Shown here: one piece after another, positions 28,851-37,561 of the stretch | Numbering within the stretch: position 1 is the first letter of the stretch | How the letters are laid out: every line of letters begins with the position of its first letter | Assembly (NCBI RefSeq): GCF_900156335.1 | Contig: NZ_FTMZ01000008.1 | Span: 97,241 to 161,240, forward strand | Direction: 5' to 3' | DNA length: 64,000 bases | From: Sphaerotilus natans | GTDB taxonomy: Bacteria; Pseudomonadota; Gammaproteobacteria; Burkholderiales; Burkholderiaceae_C | The notes under the pieces: model-generated | What the model was told of the DNA's origin: nothing | Databases searched by the model: none | What the model saw: the letters and a program-made list of their open reading frames with translations, nothing else | Made by a program: the position numbers and the translations under genes

Positions 28851-30128
28851 TCAGACCACCAGAATCGCCCGAAAGTCGTTCACGTTCGTACGGGTCGGGC
28901 CGGTGACAAGCGACTGGCCGAGCGCCTGGAAGAAGCCGTGGCCGTCGTTGTCGTCGAGGTGCGCGCGGGGCTTCAGGCCGGCGGCCGCGGCGCGTGCGAT
29001 CGTGCCGGGCGTCCACAGCGCGCCGGCGATCTCCTCGCGGCCGTCGACGCCGTCGGTGTCGGCCATCAGCGCGTGCACCCGCGTGTCCTCGCCCAGCGCC
29101 AGGCCGAAGGCGAGCAGGCATTCCACATTGCGCCCGCCGCGCCCTTGGCCGCGCAGCGTCACCGTGGTCTCGCCGCCCGACAGCAGCACGCAGGGCGTGG
29201 CGAAGGGCTGACCGCGCTGGCTGACCTGCCGCGCCAGCCCGGCCAGCACCCGGCCGACCTCGCGGGCCTCGCCCTCGATCGCGTCGCCCAGGATGTGCGC
29301 GGTCACGCCGGCCGCCTGCGCGACGCGGGCCGCGGCCTCCAGCGCCATCTGCGGCGTGGCGATCATGCGCACCGCGTTGGCTGCCAGGCGCGCGTCCCCG
29401 GGCTTGACCGATTCGCCCGCGCCCGATTCGAGCAGCCGGCGCGCCGCCTCGGGCAACGCGATCGCATGGCGGCGCACGATCTCGAGCGCGTCGGCGCAGG
29501 TGCTCGGGTCGGCCACCGTCGGGCCGGAGGCGATGTCGACCGGATCGTCGCCGGGCACGTCCGACAGCAGCAGCGTGAGCATGCGCGCCGGATGGAAGGC
29601 GGCGGCCAGCCGCCCGCCCTTGATCGCCGACAGGTGCCGGCGCACGGTGTTCATCTCCGCGATGGTCGCGCCCGAGGCCAGCAGCGCGCGGTTGATCGCC
29701 TGCTTGTCCTCCAGCGTCAGATCGCCCGCGGGCAGCGGCAGCAGCGCCGAGCCGCCGCCGGAGATCAGGCACAGCACCAGATCGTCGGCGGTGATCGCCA
29801 GCTCCTCGGGCAGCGCGAGCAGCCGCTGCGCCGCGGCCAGCCCGGCGGCGTCGGGCACCGGATGCGCGGCCTCGACGATCTCGATGCGCTCGCACGGCGC
29901 GCCGTAGCCGTAGCGGGTGACGACCAGCCCGGCCAGCGGCCCCGGCCAGTGCTGTTCCACCGCCTGCGCCATCGCCGCCGAGGCCTTGCCGGCACCGATG
30001 ACGATCAGACGGCCGCGCACGCTGGCCGGATCGGGCAGGTGCGGCGGCACGCACAGCGCGGGCTGGGCGCTGGCGACGGCGGCATCGAAGAGCTGGCGCA
30101 GCAGCGCGGCGGGGTCGGCGAAGATCAT
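28851..30128 (-). CDS. Glycerate 2-kinase (MOFRL family; often named hydroxypyruvate reductase TtuD)
   Basis: The 425-residue protein matches the glycerate kinase type 2 family: IVIGAGKASAAMAQAVE near residue 42, CLISGGGSALLPLPAGDLTL near 115, a C-terminal MOFRL domain with CVLLSGGETTVTLRG and FGLALGEDTRVHALMADTDG. These enzymes phosphorylate glycerate to 2-phosphoglycerate; some were annotated as hydroxypyruvate reductases. It could use glycerate made from the neighbouring purine pathway via glyoxylate, but this is inference. I chose the ATG at 30,128; longer frames upstream lack support. Confidence 0.87.
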   Translation of the reverse strand: MIFADPAALLRQLFDAAVASAQPALCVPPHLPDPASVRGRLIVIGAGKASAAMAQAVEQHWPGPLAGLVVTRYGYGAPCERIEIVEAAHPVPDAAGLAAAQRLLALPEELAITADDLVLCLISGGGSALLPLPAGDLTLEDKQAINRALLASGATIAEMNTVRRHLSAIKGGRLAAAFHPARMLTLLLSDVPGDDPVDIASGPTVADPSTCADALEIVRRHAIALPEAARRLLESGAGESVKPGDARLAANAVRMIATPQMALEAAARVAQAAGVTAHILGDAIEGEAREVGRVLAGLARQVSQRGQPFATPCVLLSGGETTVTLRGQGRGGRNVECLLAFGLALGEDTRVHALMADTDGVDGREEIAGALWTPGTIARAAAAGLKPRAHLDDNDGHGFFQALGQSLVTGPTRTNVNDFRAILVV

Positions 30129-30180
30129 GGCGTCTCGGGGCGTTCGGTGGCGGGGACGAGGCTGGCATTGGACATCGTCT

Positions 30181-31011
30181 TCAACCGAATTCGGCGGCCA
30201 GACGATGTGCAACGAGCTGGCGCAGCTCTTCGTCGTTCTCGAACTTCAGATCATGCATGCCGAGCAGCAGCGTGCCGCCGGCGCGCAGCAGCGGGCGCTG
30301 CACGACGCCGCCGCACAGGCTCACCAGTTCATGCAGGGCCTGCCGGTCGGGCGGGCCGTCGCTCGGGTGCGCGATGCGGGCGTACAGGGCGCGCTTGCGC
30401 AGACTGTCGACCGTGCGGGGGAAGCGCTGCGCGATCTTCTCGCGCACGCTGTCGGCGCTGACGCTGCGCCCGAGCACCGAGACGATCTGGCTGACGAAGC
30501 GCACCGCCTCGACCTCCCGCGCCAGCAGCAACTGCTCCGCGTAGGCGAGCACGGCCTCGTCGGTGCCGAAGTGGCGGCCGAGAAACTCGACGCGCAGCCG
30601 ATCGGCGATCGCTGCCGCGTCGGCGTACTGCTGGCGCTGGAGCAGGTGCCGCTGGAACTCGTCGGCCAGATGCGCCGACAGCCGTTCCAGCCGGGCATGG
30701 TGCAGGACGATCTCCGGGAAGAAGTTCGCGGCGATCAGCCAGCGTTCGGCGATCGTGCCGGGGCCGGCGTCCGTGTCTGCCGCGGTCGGGGGCGGGGGCG
30801 GCGCGTCGGCCAGCGTGGCGTCATAGGCGAGCCGGCGGGCCGGGTCCGAGAGCACATCGTGAGCGATGTTGATGCGCTGGATCCGCTCGATCGCGTCCGG
30901 GGCCGGATTGCGGTCCGGGTGGTAGAGCGACACCAGCGCCCGGTAGGCCGCCTTGACGACGGCGGCCTCGGCGTGGCGCGCCAGACCCAGGACCTGGTAG
31001 TGGTCAGGCAC
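30181..31011 (-). CDS. J-domain (DnaJ-like) protein
   Basis: The 276-residue protein begins with a J domain (residues 1-66) bearing HYQVLGL, the HPD motif at 31-33 and a DPARRLAYDATL end. The rest (about 75-276) has no zinc-finger or typical client-binding domain and contains an EQLLLAREVEAVRFVSQIV-type helical region, so this is a class III J protein. It should stimulate an Hsp70 ATPase for an unknown client. It ends the minus-strand puuD unit, 6 bases after the puuD stop. Confidence 0.8.
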   Translation of the reverse strand: MPDHYQVLGLARHAEAAVVKAAYRALVSLYHPDRNPAPDAIERIQRINIAHDVLSDPARRLAYDATLADAPPPPPTAADTDAGPGTIAERWLIAANFFPEIVLHHARLERLSAHLADEFQRHLLQRQQYADAAAIADRLRVEFLGRHFGTDEAVLAYAEQLLLAREVEAVRFVSQIVSVLGRSVSADSVREKIAQRFPRTVDSLRKRALYARIAHPSDGPPDRQALHELVSLCGGVVQRPLLRAGGTLLLGMHDLKFENDEELRQLVAHRLAAEFG

Positions 31012-31017
31012 GGCGGT

Positions 31018-32235
31018 TCAGGGCGCGGTGGGCGCGCCGGCCTCGAACCAGCGCTTGATCAGCGCACGCTCGTCCTCGGTGATCTGGGTGGCGTTGTTCA
31101 TCGGCATCAGCTTCAGCACCACGGCCTGCTGGTAGACCGCCTGCGCGTGCTGCTGGATCAGCTCCGGCGTGTGCAGCGCGACATTCTTGTTCTGCAGCTG
31201 CGCGTTGTGGCACATCGTGCAGCGCTGGTCGATGACCGCCTTGACCTCGGCGAAGGCGACCGGCTTGGCGGCCGCGGCCTGCGCGGCGGCACTCGGCGGC
31301 GGCGGGGCCAGCCAGATCGCCAGGCCCAGCAGCACCAGCGTGCCGACGACGGCGTGTTCCCACGGTGTGCGCTTGCCCAGCACATGCGCCTTGTGGCGCG
31401 CGACGAAGCTGTGGCGGATCAAGGCACCGGCCAGCATCAGCAGCACCAGCACCAGCCAGTTGTGCTCGCCCTGGTAGAGCCAGCCGTAGTGGTTGGAGAT
31501 CATCGCGATCAGCACCGGCAGCGTGAAATAGGTGTTGTGCACGCTGCGCTGCTTGCCGCGTTTGCCGTGGACCGGGTCGGGCGTCTCGCCGGCACGCAGC
31601 GAGGCCACCACCTTGCGCTGGCCGGGGATGATCCAGAAGAACACGTTGGCGCTCATCGCGGTGGCCAGCATCGCGCCGACCAGCAGGAAGGCCGCACGGC
31701 CCGCGAACAGCTGGCAGGCCAGCCAGGACGCGAACACCACGAAGACAAAGACACAGGCGCCGACGACGATGTCGCCGTTCTTTCGCTGGCCGAGCGTGCG
31801 GCAGATGCCGTCGTAGATCAGCCAGAACGCCGCCAGGAAACCCAGCGCCGCGCCGATGGCCGCGCCTGGCGTCCAGTCGAACACCGTCTTGTCCACCAGG
31901 AAGGTGCCGGCGTTGTAGAGATAGAGCGTGGTGAACAGCCCGAAGCCGGTCAGCCAGGTGGAATAGCTTTCCCAGTAGGACCAGTGCAGGTTCTGCGGCA
32001 GCGGCAGCCAGCGCGGCGCCACCATGTATTTGTTGGAGTGGTAGAAGCCGCCGCCGTGCACCGCCCACATCTCGCCGTCGACCCCCTTCTTCTTCAGGTC
32101 CTCATGGGTGGGCGGAGAGAGGCTGTTGTCCAGCATCACGAAATAGAAGGATGCGCCGATCCAGGCGACAGCCGTGATGACATGGGCCCAGCGCAGCAGC
32201 AGGTTGAGCCAGTCGAAGAGATAGGCGATGTCCAT
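31018..32235 (-). CDS. puuD: Urate hydroxylase PuuD (membrane, cytochrome c fused)
   Basis: The 405-residue protein begins MDIAYLFDWLNLLLRWAHVITAVAWIGASFYFVMLD and has about eight membrane helices through residue 310. The C-terminal periplasmic part is a cytochrome c domain with haem motif CTMCH and a later methionine segment, LMPMNNATQITEDE. PuuD oxidises urate to 5-hydroxyisourate and sends electrons to a respiratory acceptor rather than to oxygen. It is followed by a J-domain gene and preceded by uraH, whose product removes its reaction product. Confidence 0.92.
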   Translation of the reverse strand: MDIAYLFDWLNLLLRWAHVITAVAWIGASFYFVMLDNSLSPPTHEDLKKKGVDGEMWAVHGGGFYHSNKYMVAPRWLPLPQNLHWSYWESYSTWLTGFGLFTTLYLYNAGTFLVDKTVFDWTPGAAIGAALGFLAAFWLIYDGICRTLGQRKNGDIVVGACVFVFVVFASWLACQLFAGRAAFLLVGAMLATAMSANVFFWIIPGQRKVVASLRAGETPDPVHGKRGKQRSVHNTYFTLPVLIAMISNHYGWLYQGEHNWLVLVLLMLAGALIRHSFVARHKAHVLGKRTPWEHAVVGTLVLLGLAIWLAPPPPSAAAQAAAAKPVAFAEVKAVIDQRCTMCHNAQLQNKNVALHTPELIQQHAQAVYQQAVVLKLMPMNNATQITEDERALIKRWFEAGAPTAP

Positions 32236-32238
32236 CGC

Positions 32239-32595
32239 TCAGGAGCCTCGGTAGGTCGAGTAGGCCCAGGGGCTGACCAGCAGCGGCACATGGTAGTGGC
32301 CATCGGGCTCGGCGATGCCGAATTCGATCGGCACCTCGTCCAGGAAGGCCGGCTCGGGCAGCACGACGCCGCGGGCACGGAAATAGCTGGCGACCGAGAA
32401 GGTCAGCCGGTAACGGCCGGTCTGCAAGGGGCCCGGCCCCAGCAGCGGGCCGTCCGGGTTGCGGCCGTCGTCGTTGAGCACGATCGAATGCACCAGCTCG
32501 GTGCCCTGGTCGCCGAGGCGTTCCAGGCGCACCGCCATGCCGGCCGCCGGGCCGCCGTGTATCGTGTCGAGCACATGGGTGCTGAGGCGTCCCAT
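32239..32595 (-). CDS. uraH: 5-hydroxyisourate hydrolase (transthyretin-like)
   Basis: The 118-residue protein has the transthyretin-like fold signature: [19 protein letters not shown] near the N-terminus and the diagnostic C-terminal YRGS. It hydrolyses 5-hydroxyisourate to OHCU, the substrate of UraD. There is no signal peptide, so it is cytoplasmic or membrane-adjacent. It ends 3 bases before the puuD start codon and is read from the operator-containing divergent promoter. Confidence 0.95.
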   Translation of the reverse strand: MGRLSTHVLDTIHGGPAAGMAVRLERLGDQGTELVHSIVLNDDGRNPDGPLLGPGPLQTGRYRLTFSVASYFRARGVVLPEPAFLDEVPIEFGIAEPDGHYHVPLLVSPWAYSTYRGS

Positions 32596-32651
32596 GGGTT
32601 CCCTTTCATGTTGGGGTGGACGGGGCTGCGAAGAAATTGCAGGATGGGGGA

Positions 32652-32665
32652 AAGTGTATACACTT
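32652..32665. promoter_or_regulatory. Perfect palindromic operator in the puu/ura divergent promoter
   Basis: AAGTGTATACACTT is a 14-base perfect palindrome midway between the divergent uraH (start 32,595) and puuE (start 32,721) genes. A further half-site-like ATACAC follows at 32,670-32,675. TGTATACA-centred palindromes are typical of GntR-family regulators, and a purine-catabolism repressor is likely. No regulator gene lies in the neighbourhood. Confidence 0.65.
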
Positions 32666-32720
32666 CGAGATACACGTCAATCTTCTCCTCCTGCCTCTCA
32701 TCCTGCCGCGAGCCGATGCC

Positions 32721-33677
32721 ATGACCGATTCGTTGCCTGCCCGCTATCCCCGCGACCTGCGCGGCCACGGCCGCAACCCGCCTCACGCGCAATGGCCATG
32801 CCAGGCCCGTGTCGCGGTCCAGTTTGTCCTCAATTTCGAGGAGGGCGGCGAGAACTCGGTGCTGCACGGCGACGCCGGCAGCGAGCAGTTCCTGTCGGAG
32901 ATGTTCAACCCGCCTGCGTTTGCGGCGCGCCACCTGAGCATGGAGGGCATCTACGAGTACGGCAGCCGTGTCGGCGTCTGGCGCATCCTGCGCGAGTTCG
33001 AGCGCCGGGGCCTGCCGCTGACCATCTTCGGCGTGTCGACGGCGCTCGAGCGTGCGCCCGAGGTGACGGCGGCCTTCCGCGAGCTCGGCCACGAGATCGC
33101 CTGCCACGGCCTGAAGTGGATCCATTACCAGAACATCGACGAGGCCACCGAGCGCGCCCACCTGGCCGAGGCGATGGCGATCATCGAGCGGCTGACCGGC
33201 GAGCGCGCAGCCGGCTGGTACACCGGCCGCGACAGCCCCAACACCCGCCGCCTGGTGGCTGACCACGGCGGCTTCGCCTACGACAGCGACTACTACGGCG
33301 ACGACCTGCCGTTCTGGCTGCAGGTCAGAAAGACCGACGGTGCGCTGGCCCCGCATCTGGTCGTGCCCTACACGCTGGACTGCAACGACATGCGCTTCGC
33401 GCTGCCGCAGGGCTACAGCCACGGCGACGAGTTCTTCCAGTACCTGCGCGATGCCTTCGACGTGCACTACGCCGAGGGCGACGAGCGCCCGTCGATGATG
33501 TCGATCGGCATGCACTGCCGGCTGCTCGGCCGCCCCGGGCGGATGCGCGCGCTGCAGCGCTTTCTCGACCATGTGCAGTCGCATGAGCGCGTCTGGGTCT
33601 GCCGCCGCATCGACATCGCCCGCCACTGGCAGCAGACGCATCCGTTCGACGCCGCCACCGCCTTCGTCTGGGAATGA
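32721..33677 (+). CDS. puuE: Allantoinase PuuE (polysaccharide deacetylase fold)
   Basis: The 318-residue protein has the PuuE pattern: RYPRDLRGHGRNPPHAQWP at the start, VQFVLNFEEGGENSVLHGD, GHEIACHGLKWIHYQ with metal-binding histidines, and SIGMHCRLLGRPGRM near the end. It hydrolyses (S)-allantoin to allantoate without the metal-dependent allantoinase fold of AllB. The start at 32,721 gives the usual family N-terminus. The stop overlaps the next gene by 4 bases. Confidence 0.93.
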   Translation: MTDSLPARYPRDLRGHGRNPPHAQWPCQARVAVQFVLNFEEGGENSVLHGDAGSEQFLSEMFNPPAFAARHLSMEGIYEYGSRVGVWRILREFERRGLPLTIFGVSTALERAPEVTAAFRELGHEIACHGLKWIHYQNIDEATERAHLAEAMAIIERLTGERAAGWYTGRDSPNTRRLVADHGGFAYDSDYYGDDLPFWLQVRKTDGALAPHLVVPYTLDCNDMRFALPQGYSHGDEFFQYLRDAFDVHYAEGDERPSMMSIGMHCRLLGRPGRMRALQRFLDHVQSHERVWVCRRIDIARHWQQTHPFDAATAFVWE

Positions 33678-35476
33678 ACGCCATGCCGCTGACGACCCCG
33701 CTGACCATCGAACAGCTCAACGCCGCCACGCCCGCCGAGTTCGTGGCCCTGCTGGACGGCACCTACGAGCACTCGCCCTGGATCGCTGAGCGCGCCGCCG
33801 CGCTGCGCCCCTTCACCAGTCTGGCCGGGCTGAAGCACGCGCTGGTCTGCGTCGTGCGCGACGCGGGGCAGGGCCCGCAGCTCGCGCTGATCCGCGCCCA
33901 CCCGGAGCTGGCCGGCAAGGCGATGGTGTCGAAGACGCTGACCGCCGAATCGACGAACGAGCAGGGCAAGGCGGGCCTGACCGACTGCACGCCCGAGGAG
34001 TTCGCCCGGCTGCATCAGCTCAACGCCGACTACAACGCCAAGTTCGGCTTCCCCTTCATCCTGGCGGTGCGCGGGCCGCGTGGCCTGGGGCTGGGGCGGC
34101 ACGAGATCATCGCCACCTTCGCGCGCCGCCTGGGCAACCCGGTCGACTTCGAGCGCGAGGAATGCCTGCGCAACATCCACCGCATCGCCGAGATCCGCCT
34201 GAACGACAAGTTCGGCGTGTCGCCCGAGCTCGGCAATCGGGTGTGGGACTGGGCCGAGCAGCTCGCGCAGCACAGCGACCCCGGCTATGCCGAGCGCGGT
34301 GAGCTGACCGTCACCTACCTGACCGACGCGCACCGCGCCTGCGCGCAGCAGCTGGCGCGGTGGATGCGCCAGGACTGCAGCTTCGACGAGGTAGCGATCG
34401 ACGCGGTCGGCAATGTCGTCGGCGTCTATCACGGGCTGGACCGCGCCGCGCCGCGCCTGCTCACCGGCAGCCACTACGACACCGTGCGCAACGCCGGCAA
34501 GTACGACGGCCGCCTGGGCATCCTGGTGCCGATGGCCGCGGTGGCCGAGCTGCACCGCGCCGGTCGCCGGCTGCCCTTCGGCATCGAGGTGGTCGGCTTC
34601 GCGGAAGAAGAAGGCCAGCGCTACAAGGCGACCTTCCTGGGCTCGAGCGCGCTGGTCGGGCAGTTCGATCCGGCCTGGCTCGACCAGGTGGACGCCGACG
34701 GCGTGACGATGCGCGCGGCGATGCAGCACGCCGGGCTGTGTGTGGACGACATTGCCGCGCTGGCGCGTGACCCGGCGCGCTACCTCGGCTTCGTGGAGGT
34801 CCACATCGAGCAGGGGCCGGTGCTGGCCGAGGTGGACCTGCCGCTGGGCGTGGTCACCTCGATCAACGGCAGCGTGCGCTTCCTGGGCGAGGTCACCGGC
34901 ATGGCCAGCCACGCCGGCACCACGCCGATGAACCGCCGGCGTGACGCCGCGCTGGCAGTGGCGGAACTCGCGCTGTTCGTCGAGCGGCGCGCGGCGGCCG
35001 TGCCCGACGTGGTCGGCACGGTGGGCATCGTGGAGGTGCCCGGCGGCTCGATCAATGTCGTTCCCGGCCGTTGCCGCTTCAGCCTCGACATTCGCGCCAC
35101 CACCGACGCCGCGCGCGACGCCTGCCTGCACGACGTGCGCACCGAGCTGGCGGCGATCTGCCAGCGGCGCGGCGTGTCCGTGGCGCTCGACGAGACGATG
35201 CGTGCCGCGGCGGCGCCGAGCGATCCGGCCTGGCAGGCACGCTGGGAGCGGGCGGTGGCGGCCCTCGGCCTGCCGGTGCAGCATCTGCCCAGCGGCGCCG
35301 GCCACGACGCGATGAAGCTGCATGAGCGGATGCCGCAGGCGATGCTGTTCGTGCGCGGCCTGAACGCCGGCATCAGCCACAACCCGCTCGAATCGAGCAC
35401 GAACGAGGACATCGAGCTGGCGGTGCGCGCCTTCGCCGATGTGCTCGAACAACTGAACACGGAGCCCGCCGCATGA
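33674..35476 (+). CDS. Fusion: OHCU decarboxylase (UraD) with allantoate amidohydrolase (AllC-like)
   Basis: This is one 600-residue reading frame with two enzymes. Residues of about 5-175 are UraD, with the catalytic His76 in RAHPELAG, the TNEQ motif and FGFPFILAVRG. Residues of about 205-600 are an M20-type allantoate amidohydrolase with the metal ligands GSHYDTVRNAGKYDG, FAEEEGQRY, GFVEVHIEQGPVL and the C-terminal SGAGHDAMKL. Together they give steps 3 and 5 of urate breakdown, with PuuE supplying step 4. It overlaps puuE by 4 bases and the next gene by 4. The fusion is intact with no stop or frameshift. Confidence 0.9.
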   Translation: MNAMPLTTPLTIEQLNAATPAEFVALLDGTYEHSPWIAERAAALRPFTSLAGLKHALVCVVRDAGQGPQLALIRAHPELAGKAMVSKTLTAESTNEQGKAGLTDCTPEEFARLHQLNADYNAKFGFPFILAVRGPRGLGLGRHEIIATFARRLGNPVDFEREECLRNIHRIAEIRLNDKFGVSPELGNRVWDWAEQLAQHSDPGYAERGELTVTYLTDAHRACAQQLARWMRQDCSFDEVAIDAVGNVVGVYHGLDRAAPRLLTGSHYDTVRNAGKYDGRLGILVPMAAVAELHRAGRRLPFGIEVVGFAEEEGQRYKATFLGSSALVGQFDPAWLDQVDADGVTMRAAMQHAGLCVDDIAALARDPARYLGFVEVHIEQGPVLAEVDLPLGVVTSINGSVRFLGEVTGMASHAGTTPMNRRRDAALAVAELALFVERRAAAVPDVVGTVGIVEVPGGSINVVPGRCRFSLDIRATTDAARDACLHDVRTELAAICQRRGVSVALDETMRAAAAPSDPAWQARWERAVAALGLPVQHLPSGAGHDAMKLHERMPQAMLFVRGLNAGISHNPLESSTNEDIELAVRAFADVLEQLNTEPAA

Positions 35477-36723
35477 CCCCGACCCCTGACCGTTTCGCCC
35501 GGCTCGACGCCTGGATCGACGCGCACTTCGACGAGGAGGTCACCTTCCTGCAGAAGCTGGTGCAGGTGCCCACCGACACGCCGCCCGGCAACAACGCCCC
35601 GCACGCCGAGCGCACCGCCGAGCTGCTCGCCGGCTTCGGCTTCGACGCGGAAAAGCACGCGGTCCCCGAGCAGGAAGTGCGCGACTACGGGCTGGCGTCG
35701 ATCACCAACCTGATCGTGCGCCGCGCCTATGACGCCGGCGGCCCGGTCATCGCGCTCAACGCGCACGGCGACGTGGTGCCGCCCGGCGAGGGCTGGACGC
35801 ACGACCCCTACGGCGGCGAGATCGTCGACGGCCGGCTCTACGGCCGCGCGGCGGCGGTCAGCAAGAGCGACTTCGCCACCTTCACCTTCGCCACCCGTGC
35901 GCTGGAGGCGCTGCGGGCCGAGGGCGCGCCCCTGAAGGGCGGCGTCGAGCTGCACTTCACCTACGACGAGGAATTTGGCGGCGAGCTCGGCCCCGGCTGG
36001 CTGCTTGAACAGGGCCTGACGGAGCCCGACTACCTGATCGCCGCCGGCTTCGGCCACGAGGTCATCACCGCGCACAACGGCTGCCTGCAGCTGGAGGTGA
36101 CGGTGCACGGCGTCATGGCCCACGCCGCGATTCCCGACAGCGGCGTCGATGCGCTGCAGGGGGCGGTGGCGATCATGAACGCGCTCTATGGCGAGAACGC
36201 GCGCTACCGCGCCGAGATCCGCTCGCAGGTGCCGGGCATCAACCATCCCTACATCAACGTCGGCTGGATCCAGGGCGGCACCAACACCAATGTCGTGCCC
36301 GGCAAGGTGGTGATGAAGATCGATCGCCGCATGATCCCCGAGGAAGATCCGGTGCAGGTCGAGGCCGAGATCCGCCGCCTCATCACCGAGGCCGCCGCCA
36401 GCCGGCCGGGGGTGAGCGTCGACATCCGCCGGCTGCTGCTGGCCCAGGCGCTGCAGCCGCTGCCGGGCAACCGGCCGCTGGTCGAGGCGATCTGCCGCCA
36501 CGGCGCCGAGGTCTTCGGCGAGGCGATTCCCGTGTCGGGCACGCCGCTCTACACCGACGTGCGGCTGTACTGCGCCCACGGCATTCCGGCGGTGATCTAC
36601 GGCGCCGGGCCGCGCACCGTGCGCGAGTCCAACGCCAAGCGTGCCGACGAGCATCTGGTGCTCGACGACCTGCGCCGCGCGACGAAGGTGGTGGCGCGCA
36701 CGCTGCTGCAGATGCTGGGCTGA
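35473..36723 (+). CDS. M20 family metallohydrolase of the purine operon
   Basis: The 416-residue protein has the M20/ArgE-DapE fold: metal ligands in NAHGDVVPPGEGW and TYDEEFGGELG, a dimerisation-domain histidine in VHGVMAHAAIPDSG, and a C-terminal histidine in RADEHLVLDD. In the loop that normally reads KGG it has SKSDFATF. Position after the allantoate amidohydrolase suggests a late step such as hydrolysis of a ureido compound, but the substrate cannot be read. It overlaps the fusion gene by 4 bases and converges on the LytTR regulator gene (7-base gap). Confidence 0.8.
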   Translation: MTPTPDRFARLDAWIDAHFDEEVTFLQKLVQVPTDTPPGNNAPHAERTAELLAGFGFDAEKHAVPEQEVRDYGLASITNLIVRRAYDAGGPVIALNAHGDVVPPGEGWTHDPYGGEIVDGRLYGRAAAVSKSDFATFTFATRALEALRAEGAPLKGGVELHFTYDEEFGGELGPGWLLEQGLTEPDYLIAAGFGHEVITAHNGCLQLEVTVHGVMAHAAIPDSGVDALQGAVAIMNALYGENARYRAEIRSQVPGINHPYINVGWIQGGTNTNVVPGKVVMKIDRRMIPEEDPVQVEAEIRRLITEAAASRPGVSVDIRRLLLAQALQPLPGNRPLVEAICRHGAEVFGEAIPVSGTPLYTDVRLYCAHGIPAVIYGAGPRTVRESNAKRADEHLVLDDLRRATKVVARTLLQMLG

Positions 36724-36730
36724 GTGAGGC

Positions 36731-37561
36731 TCACAGCCCCCGGAAGCGCGCCGCGAACACCCGGCTGACCGCCAGCCGCTCGGGCCGCTCGCGCAGCTCC
36801 AGCGTGGTGCGGCCCTGCTCGTCGCGCACCGCACGGGCGATGCAGCGCGCCTGCACCACCGTGCCGCGGTGGACCTGCCAGAAGCGCTGCTCATCCAGCT
36901 GGCCGAGCAGCTCGCGCAGCGACAGCCGGATCAGGTGCTCGCGCCGGGCGGTGACCACCCGCAGGTACTTGTCGGCGGCCTCGAAGTAGATGACCTCGTC
37001 GACCGGCACCATCTCGGTGACTGCGCCGTGCTGCGCGGCGATCACCTCCAGCCGTTCGGACGGACGCCGCGCGGCCGGCTCGGCGGCCTGCATCAGCTGC
37101 TGCAGCCTTCCCACCAGATCGTCGAGCGGTGGCGTGTCGTCCGGTCGGCGCTCCTGCTGCGCCTGCAGCCGCGCCTGCAGCCGCGCCAGGCTGCTGGCGA
37201 GCCGCGCCGGCTGCACCGGCTTGAGCAGGTAGTCGGCTGCCTGCAGCTCGAAGGCCTGCACCGCATGCTGGTCATAGGCGGTCACGAAGACCAGCAGCGG
37301 GAAGCCGGCCGCGTCGGCATCCGGCCAGTCCTCGACCAGCGCGCGGGCGACCTCCAGCCCGTCCAGCCCCGGCATGCGGATGTCGAGAAAGACGATCTGT
37401 GGCCGCAGCGCCAGCGTGCGCTCCAGGGCCTGCGTGCCGTGGGTCGCCATGCCGACGATGCGCAGCGCCGGCCACGCCTGCTGCAGCGCGTGGCGCAGGT
37501 GCGCGGCCAGCAGCGGCTCGTCCTCGGCGATCAGCGCGCTGGCGTCCAGGTCAGGATTCAT
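36731..37561 (-). CDS. LytTR-type response regulator (AlgR/LytR-like)
   Basis: The 276-residue protein has a receiver domain with acidic residues IAEDE (11-15), phospho-acceptor Asp60 in IVFLDIRMPGLDG, and the PVQP proline after the conserved lysine. A linker follows (about 125-170), then a LytTR DNA-binding domain (about 175-276) with VDEVIYFEAADKYLRVVTA and the C-terminal AVSRVFAARFRGL. It overlaps the kinase gene by 4 bases. It is the last gene of the operon and probably controls it. Confidence 0.9.
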   Translation of the reverse strand: MNPDLDASALIAEDEPLLAAHLRHALQQAWPALRIVGMATHGTQALERTLALRPQIVFLDIRMPGLDGLEVARALVEDWPDADAAGFPLLVFVTAYDQHAVQAFELQAADYLLKPVQPARLASSLARLQARLQAQQERRPDDTPPLDDLVGRLQQLMQAAEPAARRPSERLEVIAAQHGAVTEMVPVDEVIYFEAADKYLRVVTARREHLIRLSLRELLGQLDEQRFWQVHRGTVVQARCIARAVRDEQGRTTLELRERPERLAVSRVFAARFRGL

